Counted from the first letter of the stretch, positions 8,925-18,092 are shown. The stretch is 33,586 bases of DNA from an uncultured Spartobacteria bacterium (GCA_903929475.1 CAIYUV010000071.1:1-33586); one strand, 5' to 3'. The notes: a model not told the origin generated them from the sequence alone. Numbers and translations are program-made.

Positions 8925-10784
8925 ATGAGCAAGAAAACCACATCCAAATCCGCCAAGAAAGCCGCCGCGCCTGCCGCGCAGCACAACGAACTCGGCAAGG
9001 TCATGACGGGGGCGGACATCCTCGTGGAGGCGCTGGAGCGCGAGGGCGTGACGACCATTTTCGCGTATCCCGGCGGTGCGAGCATGGCGATGCATCAGGC
9101 GCTCACGCGCTCGAAAAAGATCCGCACGATTCTGCCGCGCCACGAGCAGGGCGGGGTGTTCGCCGCCGAGGGCTATGCGCGGGCAACGGGGCGCGCGGGC
9201 GTGGTGATGGCGACGAGCGGGCCGGGGGCGACGAATCTGGTGACGGGAATTGCGGATGCGTTTCTCGACAGCACGCCGCTGGTGGCGATCACGGGGCAGG
9301 TGCCGCAGGCGTTCATGGGCAAGGGGGCTTTTCAGGAGACGGATGTGTTCGGGGTGACGGCGCCGATTGTGAAGCACAATTACCTCGTGATGGACATCAA
9401 CGACATCCCGCGCGTGGTGAAGGAGGCTTTTTATATCGCGCAGACGGGGCGTCCGGGGCCGGTGCTGATTGATATTCCGAAGAACATCCAGATGGGCAAG
9501 ACGCAGCCCGTCTGGCCGAAGGAGATCAAATTGCGCGGCTACAACCCGGACGTGCGCGTGGGCGACGCGGAGTTGAATGAATTGATCGGGCTGATTCGCG
9601 GTGCAAAAAAGCCGATGCTTTATGTGGGCGGCGGCATCATCAGCGGCGAGGCGCACGCGGAGTTGCTGGAGTTTGCCGAGCGCGCGCAGATCCCGGTGGC
9701 GACGACGCTGATGGGCGTGGGTTGTTTCCCGGAGACGCATCCGCTTTCGCTCAAGTGGCTGGGGATGCACGGCACCGTTTACGCGAACAACGCGGTGAAC
9801 GAGGCGGATCTGCTGCTGGCGTTTGGCGTGCGTTTCGACGACCGCGTGACTGGCAAGCTCGAGGCGTTCTGCGAGCACGGGACAATCGTGCATCTCGAAA
9901 TAGACAACTCCGAGATCAACAAGAACAAGATCGTGAAACTCCCGATGCTCGGCGATGTGCGCGATGCGCTGACGCGCGCAAACAAGATGCTCGCCACTGC
10001 GGGTTACGAGCGCGTGAAGAAACACGCATACTCGCTTTACGCACCGTGGCGCGCGCAAATCGCAGCTTGGAAGAAGGCGTTTCCTTTTTACTACGAGGAC
10101 ACGGAGGTCGCGATCCAGCCGCAGTATGTCATCGAGCAACTCTACAAACTCACGAAGGGCGAGGCGATCATCACGACGGGCGTGGGCCAGCATCAGATGT
10201 GGGCGGCGCAGTTCTACAATTTCGACAAGCCGCGCACGCTCATCAGCAGCCTCGGCCTCGGCTCGATGGGCTACGGCTACCCGAGCGCGCTGGGCGCGAA
10301 AATGGCGCGGCCCGACAAAGAGGTCATTGATATTGATGGCGACGGTTCGTTCGTGATGAACATCCAGGAACTCGCCTGCGCGCGCGTCGAGGGCATCGCC
10401 GCAAAGGCGCTCGTCTTGAACAATCTTCACCTCGGCATGGTGGTGCAATGGGAAGATCGGTTCTTTAAATCGAACCGCGGCCACACATTCCTCGGCGTCT
10501 TTAAAGACGAGAAACACGAGGTGCCGGACATGAACACGATCTACCCCGACTTCCAAAAAATCTGCGAGGGCTTCGACATCCCGAGCAAGCGCGTGTCGCA
10601 CAAGAAAGACCTCGATGCCGCGCTGAAATGGTTCCTCGCGCAAAAGACCGCATGCGTGCTCGAAGTGATGGTGCCATATTCCGAGCACGTGCTGCCGATG
10701 ATCCCGAGCGGCGCGACCTACAAGGACGCGATCTACCGGGACGCGGAAAAGCGCGAGACGCTTTCGCCCGGCGCAGGGCTGTAA
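8925..10784 (+). CDS. ilvB: Acetolactate synthase large (catalytic) subunit
   Basis: This is a 619-residue ThDP/FAD enzyme, somewhat longer than many homologues because of a basic Lys/Ala-rich N-terminal tail of about 28 residues. I start at ATG 8925, since the upstream frame is not family-like. It condenses pyruvate to acetolactate, or pyruvate with 2-ketobutyrate, in valine, leucine and isoleucine synthesis. The N-terminal PYR domain has the catalytic glutamate in LPRHEQGG and the GPGATNLVTGIADA segment. The central FAD/NAD-like domain covers about residues 215-360. The C-terminal PP domain has GDGSF followed by LNNLHLGMVVQWEDRFF, the Mg-ThDP motif. The regulatory partner ilvH sits at 3674-4153 on the other strand. 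Transcription ends at the terminator at 10809-10857. Confidence 0.95.
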   Translation: MSKKTTSKSAKKAAAPAAQHNELGKVMTGADILVEALEREGVTTIFAYPGGASMAMHQALTRSKKIRTILPRHEQGGVFAAEGYARATGRAGVVMATSGPGATNLVTGIADAFLDSTPLVAITGQVPQAFMGKGAFQETDVFGVTAPIVKHNYLVMDINDIPRVVKEAFYIAQTGRPGPVLIDIPKNIQMGKTQPVWPKEIKLRGYNPDVRVGDAELNELIGLIRGAKKPMLYVGGGIISGEAHAELLEFAERAQIPVATTLMGVGCFPETHPLSLKWLGMHGTVYANNAVNEADLLLAFGVRFDDRVTGKLEAFCEHGTIVHLEIDNSEINKNKIVKLPMLGDVRDALTRANKMLATAGYERVKKHAYSLYAPWRAQIAAWKKAFPFYYEDTEVAIQPQYVIEQLYKLTKGEAIITTGVGQHQMWAAQFYNFDKPRTLISSLGLGSMGYGYPSALGAKMARPDKEVIDIDGDGSFVMNIQELACARVEGIAAKALVLNNLHLGMVVQWEDRFFKSNRGHTFLGVFKDEKHEVPDMNTIYPDFQKICEGFDIPSKRVSHKKDLDAALKWFLAQKTACVLEVMVPYSEHVLPMIPSGATYKDAIYRDAEKRETLSPGAGL

Positions 10785-10808
10785 AATTTAGACACTTCCC
10801 GCAAGAAG

Positions 10809-10857
10809 CAACCGCCACCGTCGGCACCCCGCGCCGGCAGTGGCGGTTGGCTTTTTC
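10809..10857 (+). terminator. Rho-independent terminator after ilvB
   Basis: A perfect 10-bp stem CAACCGCCAC (10809-10818) pairs with GTGGCGGTTG (10840-10849). The intervening 21 bases can form an inner GTCGGC/GCCGGC stem, and the outer stem is followed at once by CTTTTTCT. It starts 25 bases after the ilvB stop. The reverse-strand gene ending at 10860 has no equivalent T-run on its side. Confidence 0.85.
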
Positions 10858-10859
10858 TG

Positions 10860-12992
10860 TCATCCCTGTGCTCCGTATTTTTTCGCCCACCTCGCGAACG
10901 AAGCGCGCAACTCGGAAAATAAATTCACACCGAGCGGGCTGCGGAATTTTACGCGGGCCAGTTCGCCATCCGCCAGTTCCACCGCCGCGCCCAGTTTCAC
11001 CGTCGCGATGAATTGCGGCTCGGCGAGTTCGTAGTGCCCATGCTCATCTTCCGAGCGCCGCACGGGCAGCGGACCATCCGCCAGCGCGGTGAGTGCGGCG
11101 TGCGGCAGCGTCCGTGTTGCGCTGTCGTCAAGGCGGTCGAGTATCGCATCGAAAATTTTACCACGCCCGGCCACGCGCACTCGCACCGCACCTTTTCCTG
11201 CTGCGCGAAAATGCGGCTCCGCATCCTGCCCCACGGCCAGCTTCACTTCGCGTCCTTCGCTCTCGCCGATGCTTAGCACTTCCTCTCCGCGACCGATAAA
11301 CGCCCCCGCTTTTTGCGACAGCAGCCGTGACGAAACCCGCCCCGCGATGGGCGCGCGGATTTGCAGCGTCGCGAGAAAGGCCTCCATCTCGTGCATCGTC
11401 TTGCGCGCCGATTCCACCCGCGCCTGCTCCGCTTGATACGAAGCCACGTCGCCGCGCGTGTAGGCCAGTCGCGCTCGCTGCGACTGTGCATCCAAATCGC
11501 GCCGTGCCTTCGCAAGATCGGCTGCGGCTTCGTCATTGCGCAATTCAACAAGCAACGCTCCGGCGGCAACCACATCGCCATCGCGTGCGTGAATCTTTTC
11601 CACAAAACCGGGGCAGTCCGCGCGCAGCACATGAGTGTCTCCAAATTCAACCACGCCCGGCGCGACCACCGTCTTGTGATACGGCACAAACAACACCGCC
11701 CCCACGAACGCCAGCGCCAGCGCCAGACGCACTCCCACCGCAGGCAGACGCCCGCCGCCGCCACGCAACGAATCCGCCATTTGCCGCACAAATCCGAAAA
11801 GCGGAACGCCGATCCACATCACGCCCGCGAGCACGGCAAACACCAGCCCGCCCCCGCGCAACAGCACGCTCGCGCCCATCAAAATCCCCGCAAACACAAG
11901 GATCTGCCAGGCCCACGCCGCCGCACCGTAGCCGGCGACGAGCCATTCACGATGCGTGTGCGGCCGCTCGGGTTTCATTTTTTTTGCGCCAAGCAACAGC
12001 CAGCCGCACGCGCGCATGAACCACCCCCGCCCGCGCGTCGCGAGATTCGGGATGCCGAGCAAATCGCTCATCACGTAGTAGCCGTCGAATCGCATCAGCG
12101 GGTTTGCGTTGAAAAAAAGCGTCACCACCGAGCCCATCACGATCGTGTTGTGCAGCAGCGTCGCCGCCGGCCCGTCCGGCGTGCCACTCCACCACAGCGC
12201 CGCGAGTGCCGCGAGAAACAACTCCACATACACGCCCGCGCACGCCACCACGATGCGACGCCAGCGCGACGCGAGGCCGAGGCTCGCCGTCGCATCCACG
12301 TAGCCCATCGGCATGAGCATGATGAAAATCAAACCCACCTCGCGCACACGCGCACCGAAATGCCGGCAGAAAATTCCGTGTCCACATTCATGGACGATTT
12401 TCAGCCCCGCCCAGATGAGCAGCAGCCAAAGCCAGTTGTCGCTCGCAAGAATCCCGTCGAAGCCATGCTGGAATCGCTGCCAGTCCACCGCCACGTGCGC
12501 CGCGCCCGCCATCACCACGCAAAGCCAGATCAAAAAACCCGTCCAGCCGAGCAGCAGTCGCAATTTCGTGGCGAGCCACGCAAACAAACGATCCGGCCTG
12601 GCGAGCGGCACGCGCACTGTGAGTGGATTCAGCCACGTCGCCGCGCTCTGCCACGCGCGTTGCTTGTGCTCGGCATCGCTTGTCGTGCGGTCACTCTCGA
12701 CGGCGAGGAGATGATTATCCTTCAGCCATCGCAGCATCTGCAAAGCCTCGTGCTCCGTGTAGCTGTCGCCCCCTCCATCGCGCGCCAGCCGCGCAAGGAT
12801 CGCCGCAACCGTCTGCGTTCCGTCGAGCGAGCGGAAGAAACGGTATTCGCCAAAGCCGACGCGAAAAAATCGCGACGAAGCCATGTCCTCAAGCACACAC
12901 ACGCGCTCCCCTCCTTGTTCCTGCACGGAAAAACTCAACCCGTCGCGCAAGCGCGGCCTCAGCGATTCAAGTTCGCGGATGGAAAAGTTCAT
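10860..12992 (-). CDS. PqqD-like / M50 zinc metalloprotease / HlyD fusion membrane protein
   Basis: This protein has 710 residues with three parts. Residues 1-100 resemble a PqqD-type peptide-chaperone domain (VLEDMASSRFFRVGFGEYRFFRSLDG). Residues 130-420 hold several membrane segments with an intramembrane M50/site-2-protease active site: H201-E-C-G-H205, and the third zinc ligand in N297-P-L-M-R-F-D303-G. Residues 430-700 form a periplasmic HlyD-like barrel-sandwich adaptor with a short coiled coil. Similar proteins occur beside ABC or RND-like exporters and RiPP clusters. Here the gene follows the GAF-HlyD gene by 4 bp, so it is the last gene of an operon. A role in export or maturation of a peptide or envelope protein is inferred; the cargo is unknown and no ABC ATPase or TolC gene is nearby. 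Confidence 0.82.
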   Translation of the reverse strand: MNFSIRELESLRPRLRDGLSFSVQEQGGERVCVLEDMASSRFFRVGFGEYRFFRSLDGTQTVAAILARLARDGGGDSYTEHEALQMLRWLKDNHLLAVESDRTTSDAEHKQRAWQSAATWLNPLTVRVPLARPDRLFAWLATKLRLLLGWTGFLIWLCVVMAGAAHVAVDWQRFQHGFDGILASDNWLWLLLIWAGLKIVHECGHGIFCRHFGARVREVGLIFIMLMPMGYVDATASLGLASRWRRIVVACAGVYVELFLAALAALWWSGTPDGPAATLLHNTIVMGSVVTLFFNANPLMRFDGYYVMSDLLGIPNLATRGRGWFMRACGWLLLGAKKMKPERPHTHREWLVAGYGAAAWAWQILVFAGILMGASVLLRGGGLVFAVLAGVMWIGVPLFGFVRQMADSLRGGGGRLPAVGVRLALALAFVGAVLFVPYHKTVVAPGVVEFGDTHVLRADCPGFVEKIHARDGDVVAAGALLVELRNDEAAADLAKARRDLDAQSQRARLAYTRGDVASYQAEQARVESARKTMHEMEAFLATLQIRAPIAGRVSSRLLSQKAGAFIGRGEEVLSIGESEGREVKLAVGQDAEPHFRAAGKGAVRVRVAGRGKIFDAILDRLDDSATRTLPHAALTALADGPLPVRRSEDEHGHYELAEPQFIATVKLGAAVELADGELARVKFRSPLGVNLFSELRASFARWAKKYGAQG

Positions 12993-12996
12993 CCGA

Positions 12997-14814
12997 CTAC
13001 CACCATAGCGTCGTCTGCACCCATTCGATGAAACGATGACCGATGATCCAAGCGAGCGGACGGCGGTCGCCTTCGATGGTCGCGCGGCCTCTCATGCCGG
13101 GGCGCAGTTCCGGCGCTGTGCCGACGGTTGCCTCAGCGACGAAAACGTTTTTGCCATCGCGCTGTTCGCTCTGCGGATAGACTTTTTCCAAGCGGCTCTC
13201 GCCGTTCCAGCCGCTGTGTGCTTCGAGGCGGAATGTGACCGGCATCGCGGCGCGCACACGACTGACTTCGCGGTCGGGCACGTCAATTTCGACGAGCATC
13301 ACTTCGAGAGGCGCAATTTCAAACAGCACTTGTCCCTGCCGCACCGGCTGTCCTTCGGCGCGACGGAGATCGCCGCTCACGACGACGCCCGCCAACGGAG
13401 CGCGCACTTCGAGCATTTCGATTTTGCGCTTCACGAGCGCCAGCTCTTGACCCGTGCCCTCGGCTTCAAACGCGGCGACCTGTGCGGCGGCGAAATCCGC
13501 GCCGTCGGGCGCACTCATCGCACGGTCGCGTTTTTTTAGCGCCTGATCGCGCGCTGCGGTCAGCTCGGCCTCTTTGAGTTTCAATTCGCGACTGTCGAGC
13601 GCGACGAGTGAATCCCCTTCGGCCACGCGGTCGCCGGGCTGGACGCGCGTGCGCCCGAGCTGTCCATCAAACGGTGCCGCGATGACGCGCTTCGTCTTCG
13701 GCACGAGGCGGCAGTCGCACTTGATCGAGTAGTGAAATGGAAATGCGAGCAGAGCGAAGAGTGCGATGCCGGCGGTGATGATTGCGCGTCGGCGGTTCGT
13801 CGTGGCGCGCTTCCACGTGCGGCGGAAAAAGAACGTGAGCGGGTTTGGCTTTGCGCGCTCCAGCAGCTCGAAGAGCGGCGCGACGAACGGCAGCGCGGCA
13901 TCGAGCAATGCGGGCGTGCGAGGGTCGGGTTCCCCGCTCCATTCACAAAGGACTGCAGTGCGATTTTCTCGCACGGGCAGCGAGGTGATGCGCACGGATT
14001 TCGTCTGCTGCGCGAGTAACTCGTGTGCGATGGCAGATTTGTTTTCGGGAAAATTCACGCGCGCTCCAGCAAGCATCGCCTCGCGCAATGCGGCTTCGAT
14101 GGGCTGGTGCGCGGTGCTTTTCGTATCGAGCTTTGCGACGCCGCTCATCGCGCGGAGCCGCACACCGTCGCGCGTTCGTGTGCCATAAACGACGCGGGAG
14201 CAGCCGAGATAGTCGCGCAACGCATCCACTGCGATACGCGCGGCTTTTTCAAAATCCTCCTCCATTCCCGCGCGGCGGAAAATATCGAGCAACCCGCTCG
14301 TGCGCGCTAGCACCCAGTGGATGTCTGCGGTGACGAGCCTTTGCTCGCGATAGAGCAGATAGCCGGCGACCGTTTGCAGGATGACGAGGAACGCCTGCAA
14401 ATCGCGCGCGTTCGGAACGACAAGCTGGGCAATGAGCACCCACAGCGGATGCTCGTCGCGCCGCACAGGCACTGCGAGCGTGTAACCCTCATCGCCGAGC
14501 GATGGCGCGGGTTCCACGACAGCGGCGCTCGTATTCGCCAGCCGCTCACCGATTGGCGCGAGTGCCGTGGCGAGGATGCCGCGTGTGGTGACGACGACAC
14601 TCACCGCACCCGCATTTTCAGAGCCCGGAAAAATTGCGAGCGCACGCGCATTCAGCATCGCACGGAGAAATTCGAGCAGCGGGCGTAGCTCGCCGGATTC
14701 GGTGAGCGCGGCGAGTTGCTCCTGCACACGCGGCCCGTCGGGAAGACCCGGAGACGTCGGAGCGGCGGGCTTCCCTGCTTGTGCTGATGAGGTTTGCGAG
14801 GCGGGGCTGTTCAT
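12997..14814 (-). CDS. GAF-domain HlyD-type membrane-fusion (periplasmic adaptor) protein
   Basis: This protein has 605 residues. The first half is cytoplasmic and looks like two GAF-like modules (about residues 35-155 and 180-325). A single membrane helix (about 344-360) precedes a periplasmic HlyD-like part. In that part, the barrel-sandwich halves VIAAPFDGQLGRTRVQPGDRV and EVRAPLAGVVVSGDLRRAEG flank a coiled coil, followed by a beta-barrel to the C-terminus. Classical adaptors lack the N-terminal sensory half, so ligand- or partner-dependent control of an envelope complex is an inference. The start at 14814 is the only ATG compatible with the N-terminal domain. The next gene (PqqD/M50/HlyD) begins 4 bp after this stop, so the two are almost surely co-translated. 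Confidence 0.8.
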   Translation of the reverse strand: MNSPASQTSSAQAGKPAAPTSPGLPDGPRVQEQLAALTESGELRPLLEFLRAMLNARALAIFPGSENAGAVSVVVTTRGILATALAPIGERLANTSAAVVEPAPSLGDEGYTLAVPVRRDEHPLWVLIAQLVVPNARDLQAFLVILQTVAGYLLYREQRLVTADIHWVLARTSGLLDIFRRAGMEEDFEKAARIAVDALRDYLGCSRVVYGTRTRDGVRLRAMSGVAKLDTKSTAHQPIEAALREAMLAGARVNFPENKSAIAHELLAQQTKSVRITSLPVRENRTAVLCEWSGEPDPRTPALLDAALPFVAPLFELLERAKPNPLTFFFRRTWKRATTNRRRAIITAGIALFALLAFPFHYSIKCDCRLVPKTKRVIAAPFDGQLGRTRVQPGDRVAEGDSLVALDSRELKLKEAELTAARDQALKKRDRAMSAPDGADFAAAQVAAFEAEGTGQELALVKRKIEMLEVRAPLAGVVVSGDLRRAEGQPVRQGQVLFEIAPLEVMLVEIDVPDREVSRVRAAMPVTFRLEAHSGWNGESRLEKVYPQSEQRDGKNVFVAEATVGTAPELRPGMRGRATIEGDRRPLAWIIGHRFIEWVQTTLWW

Positions 14815-14854
14815 TTGCCGAGGTAAAAATCAGCCCGCGTTTTCACGGGCGCGA

Positions 14855-15139
14855 CTACTTTTTCGCCTCTGTCTTGGCAGCCGCGGCCTGCTCTTGTTTT
14901 GCGAAAAGCTGACCGAGCGTCTGGTAAAGACGGCGCACTCCGCCGGCGGTCATCGCGATGCGCGTGTGAACGGGAAGCACGCTCACGCCCGATCCTTGGT
15001 CGGGGATGATGCCGCTGGAAAAATCGAGGAACACTTCCTCCTGCCCTGTTGTGAGCACGACCTGATTCGCATAGCGCGCGGTCATGTCCTCATACTTGAC
15101 CTGAAGTTGCTGTTGTTTGGGTTTGGGTTCGTTTGCCAT
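14855..15139 (-). CDS. DUF3467 family protein
   Basis: This is a small cytoplasmic protein of 94 residues. ATG 15139 (MANEPKPK) is preferred to an upstream in-frame ATG at 15175. The core, KYEDMTARYANQVVLTTGQEEVFLDF, then SVLPVHTRIAMTAGGVRRLYQTL, is the full length of the DUF3467 family, whose function is unknown. The C-terminus is Ala/Lys-rich. It lies 40 bp before the GAF-HlyD gene on the same strand, so it is probably the first gene of that operon. This association may be meaningful, because the family is usually found as a single small gene. Confidence 0.85.
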   Translation of the reverse strand: MANEPKPKQQQLQVKYEDMTARYANQVVLTTGQEEVFLDFSSGIIPDQGSGVSVLPVHTRIAMTAGGVRRLYQTLGQLFAKQEQAAAAKTEAKK

Positions 15140-15232
15140 GGGCGGATTGCTAGACGCGAAGCGGGCGCTTGGCAAGCGGTGTGCCGCGTCTTGCGCAGCG
15201 GGCGGCTGCTGCTAACGTCCGCGCCCTTCGCC

Positions 15233-16387
15233 ATGGGCAACGACATCATCTATCTCGATAACAACGCGACCACACAGATCGATCCGACGGTCGTGGAGGA
15301 GATGCTGCCCTTCCTCACGGAAAACTACGGCAATCCTTCGAGCGGCTACCGTTTCGGACAGCGCGTAAATGATGCGCTCGAGATCGCGCGGGCGCGGGTC
15401 GCGGGACTGCTCGGCTGCGAGCCGGGCGAGATTTTGTTCACGAGCTGCGGGACGGAAAGCTCGAACACGGCGATTCATTCCGCGCTGCAAATGGATCGCG
15501 ACCGCCAGCACATCGTAACGACGCGAGTCGAGCACAGCGCGACGTTGAAAACGTGCGAGGGACTCGCAAAACGTGGCTACGCAGTGACGTGGCTCGGCGT
15601 GAACAGCGAGGGTCAGATTGACCTCGGCGAACTGGAGCGCGCTGTTACGGACGAAACAGCGCTCGTCTCGATCATGTGGGCGAACAACGAAACCGGCGTG
15701 ACTTTTCCCATCGAGAAAATATCGGAAATCGTGCGGGCGAAAGGCGCTGTTTTTCATACCGACGCAGTGCAGACCATCGGAAAGCTGCCGGTGAAGCTCG
15801 ATGCGATGAAGGTGAATTTCCTCTCGCTGAGCGGACACAAACTCCATGCGCCAAAAGGCGTCGGCGTGCTCTACGTGAACCGTCGCACGAAATTTTTCCC
15901 ATTCGTCACCGGCGGCGGTCAGGAAAACGGCAAACGCGCCGGCACGCAAAACGTCGCGAGCATCGTGGCGCTCGGCAAGGCGTGCGAAATCGCCGCGCAA
16001 AACATCGCGCACGAAGCCACGGAAGTGCGGGCGATGCGTGATGAATTTGAAAACGCCATCCTCGCAAAAGTGCCCGGCGCGCAGGTGAACGGCGACCGCA
16101 TAAATCGTCTGCCCAACACGACGAGCCTCGCATTTTCCGGCACCGAGAGTGAGGCAATGCTGATGCTGCTCGATCAACAGGGCCTCTGTTGCTCCGCAGG
16201 TTCTGCCTGCACGACGGGCCAGCACGAGCCCTCGCACGTCCTGCGCGCGATGGGCTTTGACGACACGCGCGCACGCGGCAGCCTGCGTTTTTCCTTCGGA
16301 CGCTTCAACACGCACGCCGAAGTCGCTCGCGCGCTGGAACTGGTGCCGCAGGTCGTCGAGAAAGTGCGTCGCGTGACTGCGGCGTAG
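15233..16387 (+). CDS. nifS: Cysteine desulfurase, NifS/IscS-type
   Basis: This is a 384-residue PLP enzyme that takes sulfur from L-cysteine for Fe-S cluster assembly or other thio-cofactors. MGNDIIYLDNNATTQ at 15233 is the canonical start; the longer frame reaching upstream to 14567 is not similar to the family. K203 in SGHKLHAPKG is the PLP Schiff-base lysine. C326 in GSACTTGQHEPSHVL is the persulfide-forming cysteine on its flexible loop. Both positions match NifS-type enzymes almost exactly. No iscU, nifU or suf scaffold gene follows; galE does, so the cellular role (Fe-S, thiamin or tRNA thiolation) is open. The gene is divergent from the DUF3467 operon. Confidence 0.92.
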   Translation: MGNDIIYLDNNATTQIDPTVVEEMLPFLTENYGNPSSGYRFGQRVNDALEIARARVAGLLGCEPGEILFTSCGTESSNTAIHSALQMDRDRQHIVTTRVEHSATLKTCEGLAKRGYAVTWLGVNSEGQIDLGELERAVTDETALVSIMWANNETGVTFPIEKISEIVRAKGAVFHTDAVQTIGKLPVKLDAMKVNFLSLSGHKLHAPKGVGVLYVNRRTKFFPFVTGGGQENGKRAGTQNVASIVALGKACEIAAQNIAHEATEVRAMRDEFENAILAKVPGAQVNGDRINRLPNTTSLAFSGTESEAMLMLLDQQGLCCSAGSACTTGQHEPSHVLRAMGFDDTRARGSLRFSFGRFNTHAEVARALELVPQVVEKVRRVTAA

Positions 16388-16447
16388 TGGAGAAGCGGGT
16401 TTTCGCGCTTTCCACTCCGTAGCTGCGCGCTTAAATGCCCCGCATCC

Positions 16448-17419
16448 ATGAAAGTTTTCGTCACCGGCGGTGCCGGCTACATCGGCAGTGTGTGCGTCGA
16501 GCAACTCCTCGACGCCGGGCACACGGTCACCGTTTTTGACAACCTCACCGAGGGACATCGCTACGCCGTGGACCCGCGCGCAACGCTCATCGTCGGCGAC
16601 CTCCAGCAGCGCTGCGACATCGAGGATGCGATGGAAAAAGCGCGCCCCGATGCTGTGATGCACTTCGCCGCGAATGCCCTCGTCGGCGAGTCCATGACGA
16701 ATCCCTCGAAGTATTTTCGCAACAACGTCAGCGGTGGAATCAATCTGCTCGATGCGATGGTGGCCGTGGGCTGCAAGCGGTTCGTTTTTTCGAGCACCTG
16801 CGCGACGTTTGGTGTGCCGGATCGCGTGCCGATTGATGAAACGCAGCCGCAGCAACCCATCAATCCCTACGGCGAATCGAAGCTGATGTTTGAAAAAATT
16901 CTGCGCTGGTATGACGAAATCCACGACCTGCGCTACGTGGCGCTGCGCTACTTCAACGCAGCCGGTGCGAGCGAACGCTTCGGCGAAGATCACCGCATCG
17001 AGACCCACCTCATTCCCAACGTCCTCCGCGTGGCGCTCGGGCAAAAATCACACGTCGAGATTTTCGGCACCGACTATCCCACGCCCGACGGCACGTGCAT
17101 CCGCGACTACATCCACATCCTCGATCTCGCGCAGGCGCACATGCTCGCGCTGAACGCACCTTGGAGCGCACGCTACAATCTCGGCACCGGCGGCGGCACG
17201 AGCGTCCGCGAAATCATCGCCACCTGTGAAAAAGTCACCGGCAAGAAGATCGCCGTCGTTGAAAAACCTCGCCGCCCCGGCGACCCGCCGCGCCTCATCG
17301 CCGGCTCGGAAAAAGTCCGCGCCGAACTTGGCTGGAAGCCGCAATTTCAGGACGTGGAAAAAATCATCGCCAGCGCCTGGGCCTGGCACCTCGCGCATCC
17401 GAATGGCTACGGAGACTAG
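16448..17419 (+). CDS. galE: UDP-glucose 4-epimerase
   Basis: This is a 323-residue short-chain dehydrogenase/epimerase. It interconverts UDP-glucose and UDP-galactose using bound NAD+. The Rossmann motif is TGGAGYIGS at residues 6-14. The catalytic elements are SSTCATFG (Ser/Thr) and NPYGESK (Tyr-x3-Lys). FNAAGA, the IPN segment and DGTCIRDYIHILDLAQAH are GalE signatures. The gene lies 60 bp after nifS on the same strand and may be co-transcribed. The product would feed galactose-containing envelope glycans. Activity on UDP-GlcNAc cannot be excluded from sequence. Confidence 0.93.
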   Translation: MKVFVTGGAGYIGSVCVEQLLDAGHTVTVFDNLTEGHRYAVDPRATLIVGDLQQRCDIEDAMEKARPDAVMHFAANALVGESMTNPSKYFRNNVSGGINLLDAMVAVGCKRFVFSSTCATFGVPDRVPIDETQPQQPINPYGESKLMFEKILRWYDEIHDLRYVALRYFNAAGASERFGEDHRIETHLIPNVLRVALGQKSHVEIFGTDYPTPDGTCIRDYIHILDLAQAHMLALNAPWSARYNLGTGGGTSVREIIATCEKVTGKKIAVVEKPRRPGDPPRLIAGSEKVRAELGWKPQFQDVEKIIASAWAWHLAHPNGYGD

Positions 17420-17486
17420 CTCTTCATGCTTTCCTACTTCATTGTTTCCTCCATGAAGCCGACGACGACGAAAGTATTGTTAGATC

Positions 17487-18092
17487 ATGATCTCCTCTGA
17501 CGATACCTACGCGCTCAAGAGCGAAGATGAGAGGCAGCGCCGACTGGCGATGTTATCTCAACCACATATGCGTCCGCTCATGGAGTATTTGAAATGGGTC
17601 AAGAGCGATTGCGGTCATGATATTCCCTCCTTTGACCCGTGTGACGCTGGCGTGAACGCAAGGGTTTTGTTTTTACTCGAGGCACCAGGACGCAAGGCTG
17701 TTGGTTCGACATTCATATCTCGGAATAACCCTGATCAAACTGCGAGCAACATGAATGAGTTACTCATGAAGGCGGGGATTCCGCGGTCTATTACTCTACT
17801 ATGGAATATCGTCCCGTGGTATATCGGCGATGGGAAAAGAATACGTGGAGCGAGGAAATCCGATATTGATCAAGCGATGCCGTATTTCCAAAAACTAATC
17901 CACCGCCTCCCAAGGCTTCGAGAGATTGTGTTGGTAGGTAAAAATGCTCAGAGCGCCAGAGCCGTTATTCTAAGACATACGAGCGTTCCGCTTGTTGACG
18001 CACCTCATCCCAGCCCAAAAAACTTCAACACACGCCCTCACACAAAAACAGAGGCCATCCAGATCTTCAGCGAGCTGGCAACACGTCTTTAG
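17487..18092 (+). CDS. Uracil-DNA glycosylase superfamily protein
   Basis: This protein has 201 residues. LFLLEAPGRKA (about residues 60-70) resembles the GEAPG-type active-site motif I of family 4/5 uracil-DNA glycosylases. VDAPHPSPKNFN near residue 175 resembles motif II (HPSP). ATAR-like iron-sulfur cysteines are not evident, so it is not a typical family 4 enzyme. It may excise uracil or another deaminated base, but activity is inferred from two motifs only. Base composition and codon use are clearly more AT-rich than in the neighbouring nifS and galE, which suggests acquisition by transfer. The ATG at 17487 is the first of the frame. Confidence 0.7.
   Translation: MISSDDTYALKSEDERQRRLAMLSQPHMRPLMEYLKWVKSDCGHDIPSFDPCDAGVNARVLFLLEAPGRKAVGSTFISRNNPDQTASNMNELLMKAGIPRSITLLWNIVPWYIGDGKRIRGARKSDIDQAMPYFQKLIHRLPRLREIVLVGKNAQSARAVILRHTSVPLVDAPHPSPKNFNTRPHTKTEAIQIFSELATRL

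Noticed and set aside
8853-10688. Reverse frame of 611 codons
   Set aside because: It is a shadow of ilvB with no domain, and is rich in Arg/His.
11361-13031. Plus frame of 556 codons
   Set aside because: It is antisense to the M50/HlyD gene and has no recognisable motif.
15212-17044. Reverse frame of 610 codons
   Set aside because: It is antisense to nifS and galE, both certain genes.
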